A model generated the notes under the pieces. That model saw nothing but the letters and a program-made list of their open reading frames with translations, did not search any database and had not been told where the DNA came from. A DNA stretch of 64,000 bases, taken from positions 272,400 through 336,399 of the forward strand of contig NW_019091433.1 of assembly GCF_001949145.1 (NCBI RefSeq), in the 5' to 3' direction. Below, in pieces: positions 47,501 to 62,500 of the stretch. Source of the DNA: Acanthaster planci (Eukaryota > Echinodermata > Asteroidea > Valvatida > Acanthasteridae). The translations under genes and the position numbers were made by a program. Position 1 is the stretch's first letter. Each line of letters opens with the position of its first letter.

Positions 47501-50500
47501 TCCTTCTGGCTCTGGGCGTATCGCAGCCGCCTCAGGATGGCCGAGCAGCGTCGGACCAGGTCGTCCCAGCGGTCGTTGGCCTGCTGCACCATGGTTTTGA
47601 GTTGCTGGGTGCGGTCAGCCCGGCCCTCCCGGGCCAGCCGCCGGTACTGCTTGTTGAGGATCTCTAGCTGGGTGAAGTTCTCCTGGACCTTCCTCTGGAA
47701 CATCTGAATTAGGAAAAAAAAGAAAAAGAAATTAAGGTCATGCATATTGTTGGAAATCGGATATATACACATAAGGGGGATGAGATTTCAACCCGGAATT
47801 GGACAGTTTTGGAATTCTTGGAAATAGATTAAGTTGGCAACCAGAATTAGAGGTCATCACAACAGTGGCACCATGCTTCATGGGGAGGTGGTATGTGTGT
47901 TGCATACCTCTCTAACCAACAGTGAGGTGATTCGCCAAAATGCAAGCCTTGCATTTTCATTATATCAAATAATTTTTCATGATTCACAATCAGCAAACTA
48001 ACGTCAAATTTCTTGATCTCTTCCTTGATGACAGCAAACGGTGCACTGGTGGTGTGCGGGTTGGATGCTATTCGCTCACTGCTCGTTAGCCAGTCATCAA
48101 ATCGGGTGTAATCATCAATGAACCTCTGCCACAATCTCCACGTCTCCTCAATCCTGCAGAAATCACATGATCAAAACATGAGAATCACACTTAAGAATCT
48201 GAAGAGATACCACAGGATTTGTACAGAAATTTTTACTTTATGCACATGGCAAGTTTGACAAAATTGCTTGGGGAAAGCGAGCAAAAATCAAACTGCCAAA
48301 AGAAGAATTCCAACTGTACTAAGTCTGAGTTCTAACAAACGGGACCATATTCACTACACTTAGTAATCAGATGTTCCCTAGTTGGTATGACAACGCATAC
48401 CAGCAATATCTGTAAATTCTGTATTGTTCCAACTTTGCTTTTTTTCAATATCACTAGATCCAAGTCCAAAGAGATTTTTCAACGTAGACTCCAGAGGGCT
48501 CACTTCATCTTCCTCTCCATGGAGGAGGAGCAGATGGCCCTCCATCGCTGGTCCAGGGTTCTGGCAGCTGTCTGTATGGCCTCATTGTCAGCATCTGAGG
48601 AGCAGGCATCTGTGTCGTGAAGTAGCATCTCGCATAGGTTCAAAACGGAGGTCACCCCTTTGCTGTGGCGCTCGATGTCCTTCTGGATCTCCTAGGAGAG
48701 GGAATTTTCAAAGAAAGGCTAATGAGTGAAACTTTTTTATGCACTGATCCAAACTTAATTTCTGGAAGCACGTTTTTTGAGTAACTCGTGATTTACACTA
48801 CAAAACAAGCAAATGTATACAAGAAATTCTCTTTCAGACAGCTGGGTCCAATTTCACGTGCAGTTAACATCACTTTCAAGATCATGAACAAGCTACACGC
48901 ATATTACAAAGAGTACAGGCAGAAGGCACAAAAGAGAGCGGCATCTTTGAAAACAGGTTGTTTGCATCAGTGATGGGACAACAGGAATGGTACACTATGC
49001 AAATATGGTGATGAACTTTGGACAATTTGATCACTCTCCAGATGACCTTCGCATTCTGACCTTACCTGTTGGGTCTGCAGCTTGGCCTGTATCTCGATCT
49101 TGTCACACGTCTCATACATGATGGGGGAAGCTAGCTGCTTCTCCATCTGCGTCAGCCAATGGCGGAGATGACCCATGTTTTGATCCAGCTCCTGTACTGC
49201 CGTCAATGTACCTTGCAGCTTCTTCACTCTGTTTATGTCCAGACGCAACAAAAATTTTAATTAATGATTATTTTCAAAGAGTTACATTAGCTTTCGTGTT
49301 TCCCACAAGACAGAATTAAGAATACAAACATTTCAAAATGTTTCTATTTTTAATTACCTATTGTTTTCAATTTTTATTTATTTATGGGCAGGGGTAATAG
49401 CATCAAAGAAGCACTCTTAACAAGTAACTTGGATGGGTGACTACAGGGACAGTGATATAGCTGACCTCAGCTTAATCCCTCCTAGTCAGAACCCAACACC
49501 TAATTAAACACCCAAGTCAAAGCCCGGGACCAAAATAACAGAACTACTACGCACAGATTGCACTCAGCACATCTGCATAGCAAAGCCAGGATACAAACCC
49601 AAACACTAAACAGTATACATCTACATGTGTATTGCTTGCATTCTCCAGTTCTCAGCTGTTTTTCCCTTGTGCTGCTTGGAAGTGCTGCAACATTGAGTTT
49701 GCCGAGTTTGGTAGGTTTAGGGTAGGTCAAGTTTGTGATGAAAGTGTTGGCGATTAATTCTAAGTATTTGTACAATATCTAATGGAGAAATACTACAAAA
49801 TATTAGGCTGAACTAAATTCAGTCACCCAAATACTTTTGCATATCTGCCAGGCATTGGAAACTTTGAAGGATTTGGGGAATGACAGATTATCCACAACTA
49901 GTAAGTCCAAGGACAGAGAATAAGCCTATGTCCTCCTGCACAGGATATGGGAGGATTCAAGGTTGACTGACGTCAAATAACAAAAATCTGGCACAGATAA
50001 AGCAGAACACATGTCATGAAAAGAAATATAAAACATAACATCCATGACGATGTAGTTCAAATACAGTATATCAAATTTAACTAGAAGTAGTTAAAACTAC
50101 TCTCCATGTATAGTTGGACTTATACCATCACTAGCAATAATTGATGGAATGCATGACAAGAAGCAGAATGGAATGCAATGTACATGTAATACATTGCATT
50201 CCAACTGAGAAATAATGGGATAATTTGCATTGCATATGGCACCGATCACTTCAGCTGAAGCAATCCAAGTACCGGTACATGCTACAATATACAAGTATAT
50301 TCCATGAGTGTTTGTACCTATGAGACAGCTGTCTATAGCTCCAGTGGTTTGTCCAAATATCTATACCTGTAGGCCCACATATTCTGGTCTAGCGGTAATG
50401 CTACCTCCAATTCTTGGGGCGAGCTCTTCAAAAGAAATTAAATTTTCTTCTGAAAAACATGTCTAACCAAAGACTGACAAGACTGACAGTTCAAAAAAAT

Positions 50501-53500
50501 TTTCAATATACATAATAATGATGCAAAATGCACTTTGGAGAATTTCAAAAATGGGTGACAAAAGGGTGTAAGATACAGTGGCAAACTGGGGGGGGGGGCC
50601 TGCCATGCCTTTGGAGACATGCTGATGATTTTCTTATTCCTGTTTTTTTTTTAGTGCCAACACTTAATAATTGGGGGGTGGGTGGTGTTCTGTAAACCAC
50701 AAAAAAAAATTTGTCATATCATTTCGGATTAAAAAAATCATATTATTAGATTACTACATTGTAGACTGCTTAAAAAGGACCTTTTAAAATTCTTGCAATT
50801 TTTGCTAGGTGAGCAAGCAGCAATGAACAAATCTGTTTACACCATCTGCCCTCCAATGGAACGGTTGGTGTTGACAGCAGAAATGGTTTGTTTGAAAACT
50901 ATCAACTGCTGTCTGACTGCCGTCTGAAAACATTTAATGAAACATTTCAAATAAACAGAAATGACCTACGCTAATTACATCATATGAAGGTGCTTTTCAT
51001 AACATTAACCTGGCAGCATTCCAAGACAAGAACAAACAAAATTTCTTCAACCCTTTTTGTACTTAAACTAAAAGAAACTTTGAATGAAATTTATCTGTGC
51101 ATTCGACGAAACAGAGGCTATTCATCTAAACCCTGCAGGGTACCACGACTGCCGATTATTCATATTCAAATATTCGATGTGTACAGTTAGCTGTCATGCA
51201 TGTCATGGGCACAGCTTTCATACGAACCGACTTCATTCCTGCTGGCACCTAAGTCAAACATAATTACTCCAGTTAAACTTTGTAAACAAGACTTAACGAC
51301 AAACTGGCCCAAATATCCTCTAATTGAGTAAACATACAACTTACCTTGAGGGGAATTCTTTGAGAAATTCAATGTCATCACCACAAATAACATCCCGGTA
51401 GTTCTGACTAATGAAACATACCTCCATTCCACAATACTTTGGTTTTTCCAAATGACAAAATGCAGCATTTATTTTGGCAAGCCAAACTCCTGGGTTCAAC
51501 CAAGTCAGTTACACTTTGATATCTGTCAACACAGGGACCTTATTTTCCTGATTAACTAAACCATTTCCGGTTGGTAATACTAAGATAAAGCTGCATCTAC
51601 TGGCCCACAAACTTGATTACTTCCTTCCTCATTTGGAATTTGTGAGCTGCAAGGCATCAATTTTTGAAAAAGGAGAGGATTACATTCAAGAACTTCCCCG
51701 CAGAATCAGGCAAGACTGTAAAAAGCAAAGGAGAAATTACAGTAGCTAAAGCAACTGTGAAATTAGGATGAGTATATTCCTTTATTTTTACATTATAGTG
51801 AATTCACCATATACATTGTACATAGCTGGAGAAAAAAACAAGGAAGCATACACTTGAGTGTTTCACTGTTTGTCAGAGGGATGCGAGGAAGGTTTAATAC
51901 AATTTGTCTGAGAATTTGTATTTTGCTTATCCATGGTTTCCACACCACTCTCGCAAAAAGTAGCCGAACCCAGAAAGGAACAACAGCACTGACATGAAAG
52001 CAAGTACCCAGAGTCCAAGAACACTTGCAAAAAAAACACAGTTCCATGTAACACTAAAAATTTTTTACTAAATGCTAAAATGATGAAAGCCCTGTTTACA
52101 TAAAAAAAAAATAAAAAATCCTGAGATAAACTGAGTACTACCTTGGCAAAATGACAGAGTTGATCAGAACTGCTGCCGACATGGTCAAGACATCACCTTC
52201 TTGGAAAAAGCAACTCAGAAATTCTTCCATCAGACAGGTCAGATAAGGTTAGGAAGAGTCTAAAATCTTATGTACTTCCACAGATAGCAGCAAGAGTTTG
52301 AGGAGCTCATGATCACAAGTCATCAGCCGCACACAAAATGGTTGACACGGGTCTTCAAATGTAATGAGGCAACAGATGCCACACACAACTGCAAAAGGTA
52401 TGTCATCATTTCAGTTTTTACTGCTATGAGGAGGTGAACTTTTCTGTCTGAGAAGCTTTGCCATCCGTATCCAGATAAAATTCACGGAAACTTTCTACCT
52501 CCAACCAGAAATCGATGGATGAAGGTCATACATTCCTAAGACCAAAAATGTGGCAGCCTTCCTCCATTGTCTAGCAATGTGCAGATCAAAACACAATTGT
52601 GTTAACCAGTACTTCTGTTTTACAGTAGCTGATCCCCTCCCTACGAGCTGGTCATACAACACTCACATTCCAAGCAACACAACTTATTCTTTATTAGCTC
52701 CTGGTTCCTGACAAGGGAGTACAAACAGTGTTACATAATCATCCATACAGTAGGGGCCCCCTAGAAAGAATCACCTCCTTTATCCAGATCAATAAGATTG
52801 ATGTAAATGTGGGATAACCCCACGACTGTCAAATGTTGGTTCAGACAAGAAAGCAGGAACAGAAAAATCAATGCACTGATACCTAATTAGCTATGCTGTA
52901 CTCCCACAGACAGACACAGGGACAGCCTATTTTTGACTAGCTCTACCAACACAAAATCAGAGTTGGTCAACAACAATGACTGCTTCCTGGTTTGTAAATG
53001 AATGAAATACATGTCCTGGGGTCCTGAGCCTGAAGCACCATTCATCACCACAAAATCCTTTCCATCATCTGGACTCCCCAAGCAAGAAAAGGAATTCCAT
53101 TTAGCAAGTGATAGTACTGTGCATAACTTTACAGCAATCCTCAAGCAGGAATGCGCCACTGGAGAGCCTTCAATCAATGCATTCCACAGGGATGCAGTAA
53201 CAAAGATCCATTCAAGTTGTCTGAACAGGTGTATTCCTCCATGGTGTTTCAGTATTCATGCACAGGTTGCATGCTGTACAATTTGACGCCCTCAGCAATC
53301 ACAGCTTATCATTCCAGTTCAGTCACCTGCCAGTGCCATACAAAGTTGAAAGCACGGACCAAACATCTTTGGAAATTGTCCCGAGAACACAAATACCCAT
53401 CCCGCAACTCTTCCCTGCCAGTTCATCTGACTGCAGGGAAGCCATTTCTTCTCTTGAATGCCAACCAAATGCCACAGTGTGATACCTTTTGCCTATGCCC

Positions 53501-56500
53501 ACGCCAGTGCCAGGGAGGGTCCTTGGGCCAAGCTGCCCCCTCCCACGCTGTGCCACTCTCTCATTGCTAGGATACCAATAGCCCTATCAAGTCCCAGGGG
53601 AAATTCTGTAGCTTGACAAGCAAAGATACACTTGAAGGTCAAACACAAATGTGCCACACCTTCACAGGGCAGTGATACCATGGTGATACTAGGAACAGGT
53701 GATGGCCTGGTTGCTGGTTGGTTGGTATTTGCATGCACAAATGAGGTCAGGGAATATATCTGTGGGTTCCCAGGTCAGTGCTGGGTCAGCTCTATGGTCA
53801 GAAGGAGAGTCTTGTGGGTGGATCATGTCAATCCACAGGGATAACTCTGTCCATGGAGTTAAACACATATTGTTTAGGGTGCTTTGGGAGTTTTTAAAAA
53901 TCTCAAGAAAAAGTCAACAATATTATTATTTTTTTGGAGCTTAATTTGTCAACATCATATTCACTGTTATCAATTATTCTCATGAAGCATCCTTGCCACA
54001 TTACAATATCTTTGATTATCACACACAAGTCAGAATTTGAAATGGTTGAGGATTATAAATAAGGTGTTGTTTCTTAGTCAGATCAGCAACAGTTTGCAAT
54101 GACAGGAGAAAGAGTTTCATATCTAATTGGCATGTACAGGTACTCACCAACACCAAACATGAGAAATTCTACCTCACCATATTGGCCCATTTTCATTGAA
54201 GATAAGTCCAATCACTAAATTGACATTGTCTAGGGAAAAAGTTGTTTCAGCTCATATTTTTTTAAGAATCATGGCATTTGGATATGGAACCCTTCCAAAG
54301 TCTGAACACTATTGTTGGCACGGTACAAGTTCCATCAACATGATGTTAGATTTCACGGGCCTCACACCCAAACCATCAGCTTGGTTTGTACCCTGCACAG
54401 TGGGATCTCACAGATTAACACCTGATGTGTTGACCCTACACCCGGGTGTGTAGGGTCAACTCCTAGGCTATTTATCAGACTGGAGCTTGCTGACATGTCT
54501 GTAACCATGGAGATACTAACACTGACAACAGCCAATCCACAGCAACTTAAGATCTTAAGACAGACACGTATACTAAACTCCATTCCTTCCTTGTCCACGA
54601 GGTCTTTGATCTTGTGCATGTAGAATGGATTCAGGCTCGTAAAAAATCATGATTTAAGAAAAAAAGTAAAAATTTGATTTTTTAAAAATCTAAATCAATT
54701 TTTTTTATCTCAATTCAATTTTTTAAAATTGATCTTTGTATGAGTTGTCAAGAAGGCTTTTGATCCTGAAGTTCAAGACATGAAACACCATGTGATGACT
54801 GGCAAAATTGTCTTACATGTAAGACACGCAGAGATGATTCTGAGAACAGCATTACATGAAGCTAAACTGTTTGTTGTGAATTGTATAAGACCTTCACCAA
54901 TTAGTTGGGTAGATGTTGGGGCATATCAAATGCAAGTACATACATGTACATGTACATGTATATGTACTGTACATGTAGTCGCACAAAATGAAGAGTGGTG
55001 TACATACACAAAATGACCCAATTCTGGTTGTGTATAAATGTTGTAAAGGCACCAGTTGTAACTCCAGCCATTTCTAACTTTCATAAACCCAAACCAAAAG
55101 GTTTCTTTAACATGGGCTTTTTAAAAAATGATCATGTTTGATTTTTAGGCGATTTAAATCCATTGCTTTAAATCAAACAACCTTGAATGGATTGTACATT
55201 TCCTGCCTTTGGAAGTACAAGTACGAGGGGGAGGGGAATGACTGTCTCAGAAGTTGAAAAGACCTCGGGTGGAACCTTTATAATTGATTAGACAATTTTC
55301 CACTGGAAACCAGACCTTATTTCAGATGGCTCTAAAAATTCCAGTTCTTGTTCTTATTTACAGACATAACTCAAAATGCAGATGTTCAATAGTATAAACT
55401 CTGTTAAGACCTTGGAAAGAAAATGGCTTATGGCATGAGGTAAGCAATTAAACGGAGGGGGGGTGAAAGAAATGAGGAGTGAAAAATTACACTTCAGGAA
55501 AAAAATGAAATGAATTTGACTGACATGACATCCTCTGCAGCAAAGTCCATGCTGAGAATTAGAGCCTAAATGTTATCTGATTTCTAGTCAGTCTGATTGT
55601 GCTGTGGCAGTCGATTGAGCTGAAAATAATTGCAAATACAAATGTCGCCAATCTAATGTGAAATTGAGGCAAAAATTCAATGACCAGATGGTCAATACGA
55701 TAACTACCGAGCTGCTGTAAAGTTAGGGTTAGAAATTCAATAACCAACAGGTGCGTTTCAGATACAAAATACCCTGCATGGTGGGGGGGGACTGCAGTTA
55801 TGTCTGCTAGGCATTAGTATTTGGTCTCATAGGCATGACCTAGCCCTTATAGGCACGACCTAGCCCTTATAGGAGTACAAAATATTCAATTACAAACTAG
55901 ACTAGAAGTAAACAACCTGCACTAAGCAAGTAACACGAGTAAAGCTGACAATATAACATGCCAATACTATCAATTTCAGATGTTTTCATTCAGTTTATTT
56001 GTAATAACAATGTATAGGCTATATAAAACCATTTCACAGGACCACCATGTAACCTTACATATTTTATATGGTAACTTTTTGGGGTAATGCAGAGTTCTTT
56101 TTTCCAATCAAGTTTCTTTCATGAGGTCACTGCAATATTGATCATTTGTGGTACAGTGAAATGGTTTTAGGAAACCATTTCTATGAGGTTGTGTACATAT
56201 TGTGATGTAATTTTCCCAATGTTATCACATTAATTTGAAATAAAATTTCCCTCTCTCAAAGACCGATCCTTTGCACCTTTGAGCACACCATACCTAAAAT
56301 GTTAAACAAGTCACGTTTCACATAAACGCTGTCCAACCCGCCAGTGTTAATTCAATTTTTCACTAGCTTTCTGTCAGAAGGTAAAAATCAATAGCTGTCT
56401 GCTGGGCTGAAGAAACATATCCAGACAGTTGTTCAAACATGTCTCATAGTTACCGATTTCAACTTGCACTGAAGACACAGGTGCACATCGATTCCTTGGC

Positions 56501-59500
56501 AATATCCCACATTTCAATTTGCAATTCGTTGTCTGACTTTGTGCCTGCTTTTCAGGCAGATTCTTCATGCTCGGGACTGAAGGTCAGATCATTCTAACTT
56601 TTCAGATCTGCATATTCCAGGTCGCTACCCTCCACGCACTGTCTGCAGTGGTGTTTGTTAATTTCTTAATCTTATTTTATTCCAACATCATCACTGGTTA
56701 GCTGCATTGGTGTCTCATAGCCAAACACCAAAACGTGCATTGATGGCATTCAGCTCATCCATGTAATTACAAACTGTCCAAGGGACTGTAAGAATGAGGA
56801 GTTAGGACTTACTACAGGTTTAAAAATTGATTTCAAAAGTACAAATATAGCTAAATGGTTGGACATATCAATCGGGTAAAATTTGTAGCTTCAGACGATG
56901 AACATGTACTGCTAATGTTCATTCTGTTTTCACACTAAGCATTGCTACAAAATTAGTTAATTAATTTTTTGAGGGGAAAAATATGAGGTAAAGGTTCAGC
57001 AACAGAAAGTTCGATTTCATTCTCTGTTTACCCCGATTAGAGCAGCAAAACTAGTCCAAGGATTTCTGTGGAAAAGGAAACTCTTGTATATGCACTGCGC
57101 TCAGAAAAGCTGCAAAAACTGGTTCTTTTTGTGAGGAAAAATATCTTGTGTACTCACCGTGCTCCGACAAGTTCCATGAGGTGGTTCCAGCGCTCAGCTA
57201 GCTTGGCTAGCTTGTACTCGATGTCACTGGCTCTGGCCTCATTGCTGGCGGTGATCAGTCGCTGGCCTAGTTCCTGCAGCTGCTCCTTGCTGGACTTGGC
57301 CGACTCTATCTCCTCCTGGTAGGCCTGAGGATCAAGACAGGAGGATGACGTTAACAGTGGCTAGACTTGCTTGTTCTTCCTCACATTCAGAATATTTATG
57401 AGTCATTCCAGTTGCAGGGTCTAGTCTGTCAACCATTATACTTGTCAACTACTGTAACAAGGAAATAGAAACAACTAAGTGCTTGTATGCACTCCATCAA
57501 TGCTTAGTACCTTTGTCTGTTTGTTGTTTAAACCATGAATACCGACAAGTTTGAAGACTATGCTCAGTGCTTCAATACGGATCCCGTTTGCTTAAAAACT
57601 GTTGATAGAAAAAAGCGCTGTGGAACAAAACAACTGCACATTGCTGTTGGAACAAAACAGGTGTCCATCACTGTTGACTTATTTTGATACTCTTTGGCGT
57701 CAGAAGGTATAAATAATCATATTATCCAGTCTAATCAGCTATCTCTGGACATCAGCGATTTTCCACAAGCTACCAAGGTCAACCTGTATCATACATAACA
57801 CACAACATATTAACTATGCATTTTTTATCTTAATGTGATTACCCATACTGGCACTGGGGCCTACATATGCTGAACTAAATAGTTACTAAGACAAATTTGA
57901 TATTCAAATGAATACAGTCCCCACAACTTGGTCCCGAATTTCTTTAACAAAAGAAATCTGTCACCTCAACACAGAGGCCGGCCAGATACCAGCACACACT
58001 GGCCTCATACACTACCCTCTACATAAATGACACCACAGTGTGAACACATAGGCCTGCCTACTACTGATGCAGAGAAAAACCAAATACATGTACTTGTACC
58101 TGAGACTCCTCTCAGAACTCCCTGTCTAGTTCTCTGACACATACATGCATCTACATGTGTTTACTGAAGGACCAAATACTTACACCAACTACTCAGGTTT
58201 TGTTTGGATGCATAATCCCCAAATTGCTTCTAAAAAGTAAAAGCTACTTCAAGCACATGACCTCCATAATGCACGATCTGGGTGTACCTGGAAAAGTAAA
58301 TGGTATTACTACTGTGGACCATCATCATCATCATCGTGATGGCAGCCGGTCATTCGTGATGAATGCCCGGCTGCCATCATGATGATGATCAGACCATGGT
58401 GTCCTCAGCTACGAAGACAGAATTTCTGATGTGAAAGCAGGCCTCTGTGACCATGTCAAACACACCTACACCTGTCACAAATGACTCTGGGATCAGCAGG
58501 GGCCTGCCAACAGTCGAAGTGGAGCATGATGGTGACCATAAGTTTTAAAGAGTTGTTTTTAGAGTGATACTATGCAAGCTTTTCAAGGTTTGTTTCTCAT
58601 GCAAGAGTTTCAATGAGCATCCAGCAGACAATACTGCTTAGCAAATTATAAGTAATCTACGTATCAGCTGATAATTGCCACAAAACTGAACCAACTTGAT
58701 GGCACTTGGACTAGTGATGTGTTTATGCATCAGCGACTTCATACATTGTAGCTGCTTGTATTCTGGCATCAGTCCTGTTGAAACTGTTGCAGAAGTGGGC
58801 AATGACATTCTGATACGCCAACAATTTCAAGAAGCGCCCAGGACAAAATTGTCCAAAATGGCAAATGAATCGTTCAAACTTCCCTCAGTACTACTGGTAC
58901 CGGAGGCTTAAACGCAGGACAATCAATGCAGAAATACCATACATCTCTGTAATTAGTTGAATATATGCATATGTTCCACACTACTTTTCACTGGCACATT
59001 AACATACGAAAAGACTTGACATATGTGAAAAAAATCTACAACTTATAAATTCTCATTCTGCTTACTATTTCAGAAGCAAATCATCTCAAAGATTAACCAA
59101 CTCCATAGATATAAGTAGTGTGATGCTGATGGGCTTACTTGTACAATTACAAGGTTAAAGCTTGAAAATCACTCCAACAAAGCAGCACAAATTGGACACA
59201 GCATTCATATCGGCTTCAAATGTTTTAGAGTCCTTGCAATCCTCTGCGGATGGAACTGAGTTTATCTGGTGATAAGGTACCACTACACACCTCATTGACT
59301 GGCTTTCAATTCTGCCTTGCGCCCACAAATTTCCATTGGACAACATAGTCAAGATACAGGCCGACCACAACTCTATGAGATAACAATGTTGTATCTGTGA
59401 CCCAAATCATACAACACACTAAATCAACTACGTCCCAAAGTAACTAACGAAAATGTGCATGTACAAGCTGCATGTACACGAACAAGTAAATCAGGTCACT

Positions 59501-62500
59501 TTGGGTGAGAAAGTGCATTTATGCAGGTAATATGAATAGTTCATGAAGGCTTGTTGCTGCGGTGCCCATGAAGTGGAACGGCGTCAGAATGACAGATCTA
59601 TAGGACATATGTCTATATATGTAAAGATGTGGATGTGTTGAAATCATTAGGGACCAACACAAACCAATTAGCATTGTAGGACTTATTGATATTATTGAGT
59701 ATCAGAAAAGTATTTTTGCCACTGAAATGTCCACGATCGTCAAATACTTCAGCTGTTTTTTCCCTCCATGGTTACTTCGAAATAGCTGACATGAAGGATA
59801 TACTGCATTTTCACTATCAGATTCCAGATGTCTAGTTATGTGACTTGAAAACAGATTAACGGTTTCATTTGCATTACGCAAAATATTCAATATTTCTCTT
59901 TTTAATTTTGTTGTCTGTTTATATCATGCTTTTCAAAGCTTTTTCCATATATAGCTGCAAACTGGTCAACCCTGTCAGAGAAATATCCATCAATCTTTCA
60001 TTTGGACCATAACCCTGGGAATGTGACAAAAATCTTATTTCAGGATTAAAAAAACACACCTTGACACTCAACTGTTGGCCATCAACGGAGCAGTACAAAA
60101 AGGGTGAACACTCTCACCTTCTGTGCATAGCCACTGCATGTACATGTAAATGTGTATTCTATCCTTGCACCCTAATAAAATGTACATGCAACAACCCAAT
60201 GCTGCACCCATGTTCCTTGCTCCATTATGCACGCTCAATTTAATCAATGAATACCACAACTTACCCACAGGAATGTAATCCCACAGCAAAGACATCAAGT
60301 ACACAGGTTAACATATTTTCCATTTTAGAAAAAAATGATAAGGAGTTTTTTTTTGCTGCCTTGAAGTAAGTCAAATGGCAGCCACTCCTAAGCGAATACA
60401 ACATGCACACTGAGCTGGTTTTGAGTCTCTGTGTAATTTACATCCACACAAGCATAGCATTTGTGCTGGAAATATACACGTACATGTAAGTACAGGAAAT
60501 TTAATCTCCCATTCAAGATGCCATGGGCCAAGGGGGACTATATCCAAACAACATCCACTTGCTATGACTTTTATGGAATTTGCTCCTATATCACCAAAAG
60601 AACTGGAGAGAGTTGACCTTCTTTTGAGATTTTGTCATAATTCACTGCTCTCATATCGACTTTTTTATTAGATAAATTAGATCTGAATAAATATATTTGG
60701 CAATTTTTACTTTCCAATCAATTTTAAGGAAATAGCAAAAGGAAAGATGTTTAATCTTTGATTTGAACTTTGAAATGTTTGAATTCAAGTTGAAGGTAAC
60801 AATAAATTATATACAGTTTACAGACAAATTTATAATATCAGTTTCTGTAAGTTAATTCAAAATCCACCCAACTGGCATTTGAAAAATGAAAAAGATGCAC
60901 AACCTATGGAATTGCACATAACCTTTAAAATCACTTTGTTGGGCCTTGCTACTCAAATCCTCCTCCATAAAACACAGACAAGGACTTGAAGACGGAAGGC
61001 TTGCAGACTATTAGACTCAAATCTTTCACAAGTCCCTTTAAATATCATTCTGTGACTAAGAACAGCCTATCCATGTGATTTCTGCTTTCCATTGTCTTGT
61101 TTTTTTATACTAGCCTGCACCTTGAGTGGCTCTTGAGATTTATGATTGATACCCATAAAAAGAAACAAAAACCACCTAGACCTGTTTGATGGAAATTATA
61201 AAGCAACATTACAGTCAGTACAAATGTGAACAGGAGAAGTTACAATTGCACAAGATTTGCAATGATCAAAAGACAATAGTTATGAGAGTGTAACTTACAT
61301 AGTTGTTGCAGCATTGACATGTTTCTGTGTCCGTGTACATGTACATGTAGTACAGGAAAGACCACTTCTGAGCTCTTTCAGCACCAACACTACCTGAGCA
61401 AATACGCTCTTACTCTAGACAGGAGAAAGACCACTTTTTCGGGCACAAATGGACCGGATCGGAATTTCATACAAAATATTCCAGAACTTGTGCATCAGAG
61501 AAAGTGAGAAAAGAAGTGGTTTTCAGTGCAAAGAAATTTCAAATTGAACACACGTAGGGTACTTTCTTTTCTTCTGTATTGCATATGATTACCCATTAGC
61601 CTCAGGGCTTGACCAACACAACAGATTTTTTTTTTGTCAGTTTGTTTGGACTTGGCTAAGGAAGCTTCAACTGTTTATCACAGCTCTACTGAAAAGGAAA
61701 CCAACTCAGGCAGTTGAATAGAAGCAGTGAACTGGAACCAAAAGAATGCTCATGATTGGATGACCGGCTTGCTGTGCCACAGTATGATAGGAATATGGTG
61801 GGAAAGATCTGGCATGACCTGTCAAGTTGAGGTCAAAGGACTGCCTACAAGTAGCATACATGAACATAACAGCAAAGAAAGGACAAGGGATGCTATGAAG
61901 ACTTGTTTCTGTACATAGTTGGACAATGTCTTTAGATCCAACATTTATCTCCACCACAGCACTTGCGCTTATGCAATTCCAAATATTAACTGAAAAATTT
62001 TCTATTTAGTTACGCCTCAATACCTAACCTTTGCTGGTTGAGAACCACTTTTAAGCAAGTTTTTTGTGTACACTGTAAATTCATAAGACAAATTTACAGT
62101 TTCTTCTAAGTTCAGAAATAAAGATTTTATGTGGAGAATTCTTTTCACGTAAAATTTACTTGTTGCTAATTCTTATCCAATCAGAAATAATTACATGAAT
62201 ATTCAGATTTCTAAATATAAACGTTGACAGATAAAAACAGAAAGTAGAATGAACTCACCTCTGTCAACTTTGCCAAGAGATCCTCAATGCTGTGCTCTCC
62301 ATTCTGTACAATCTTCACCTCCATCTGTGTCAGCCAATCACAAAACTCCTTATATCTCTCAGTAAAGGTAGCCCACTCATTAAGCCTGTCCGTGATTTGC
62401 TGTCGCCGCTGGCACGTCTGGTGGTGCACCTCCTCCCACTGCTTGCTCAGGAGCGCAATGCGCTCGCTCAGGACGGCCATGTCGTCTGGACTGACTGTGG

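Larger units (their letters stand above)
49229..57157 (-). other. Nesprin 7.9-kb intron
   Basis: The flanking exons join in phase (GCA CG|A GTG), so no exon is required between them. The intron holds a 5S-rRNA-like patch (about 49412-49450), a 13-bp-stem palindrome (54429-54460), an 8-bp-TSD MITE (54632-55185), ACATGT-rich words (54940-54980) and a short direct repeat of GACCTAGCCCTTATAGG (about 55848-55873). Confidence 0.6.

Noticed and set aside
47393-47707. Plus-strand open frames over the HFSESD exon
   Set aside because: Shadow of the minus-strand nesprin exon with its conserved spectrin motifs.
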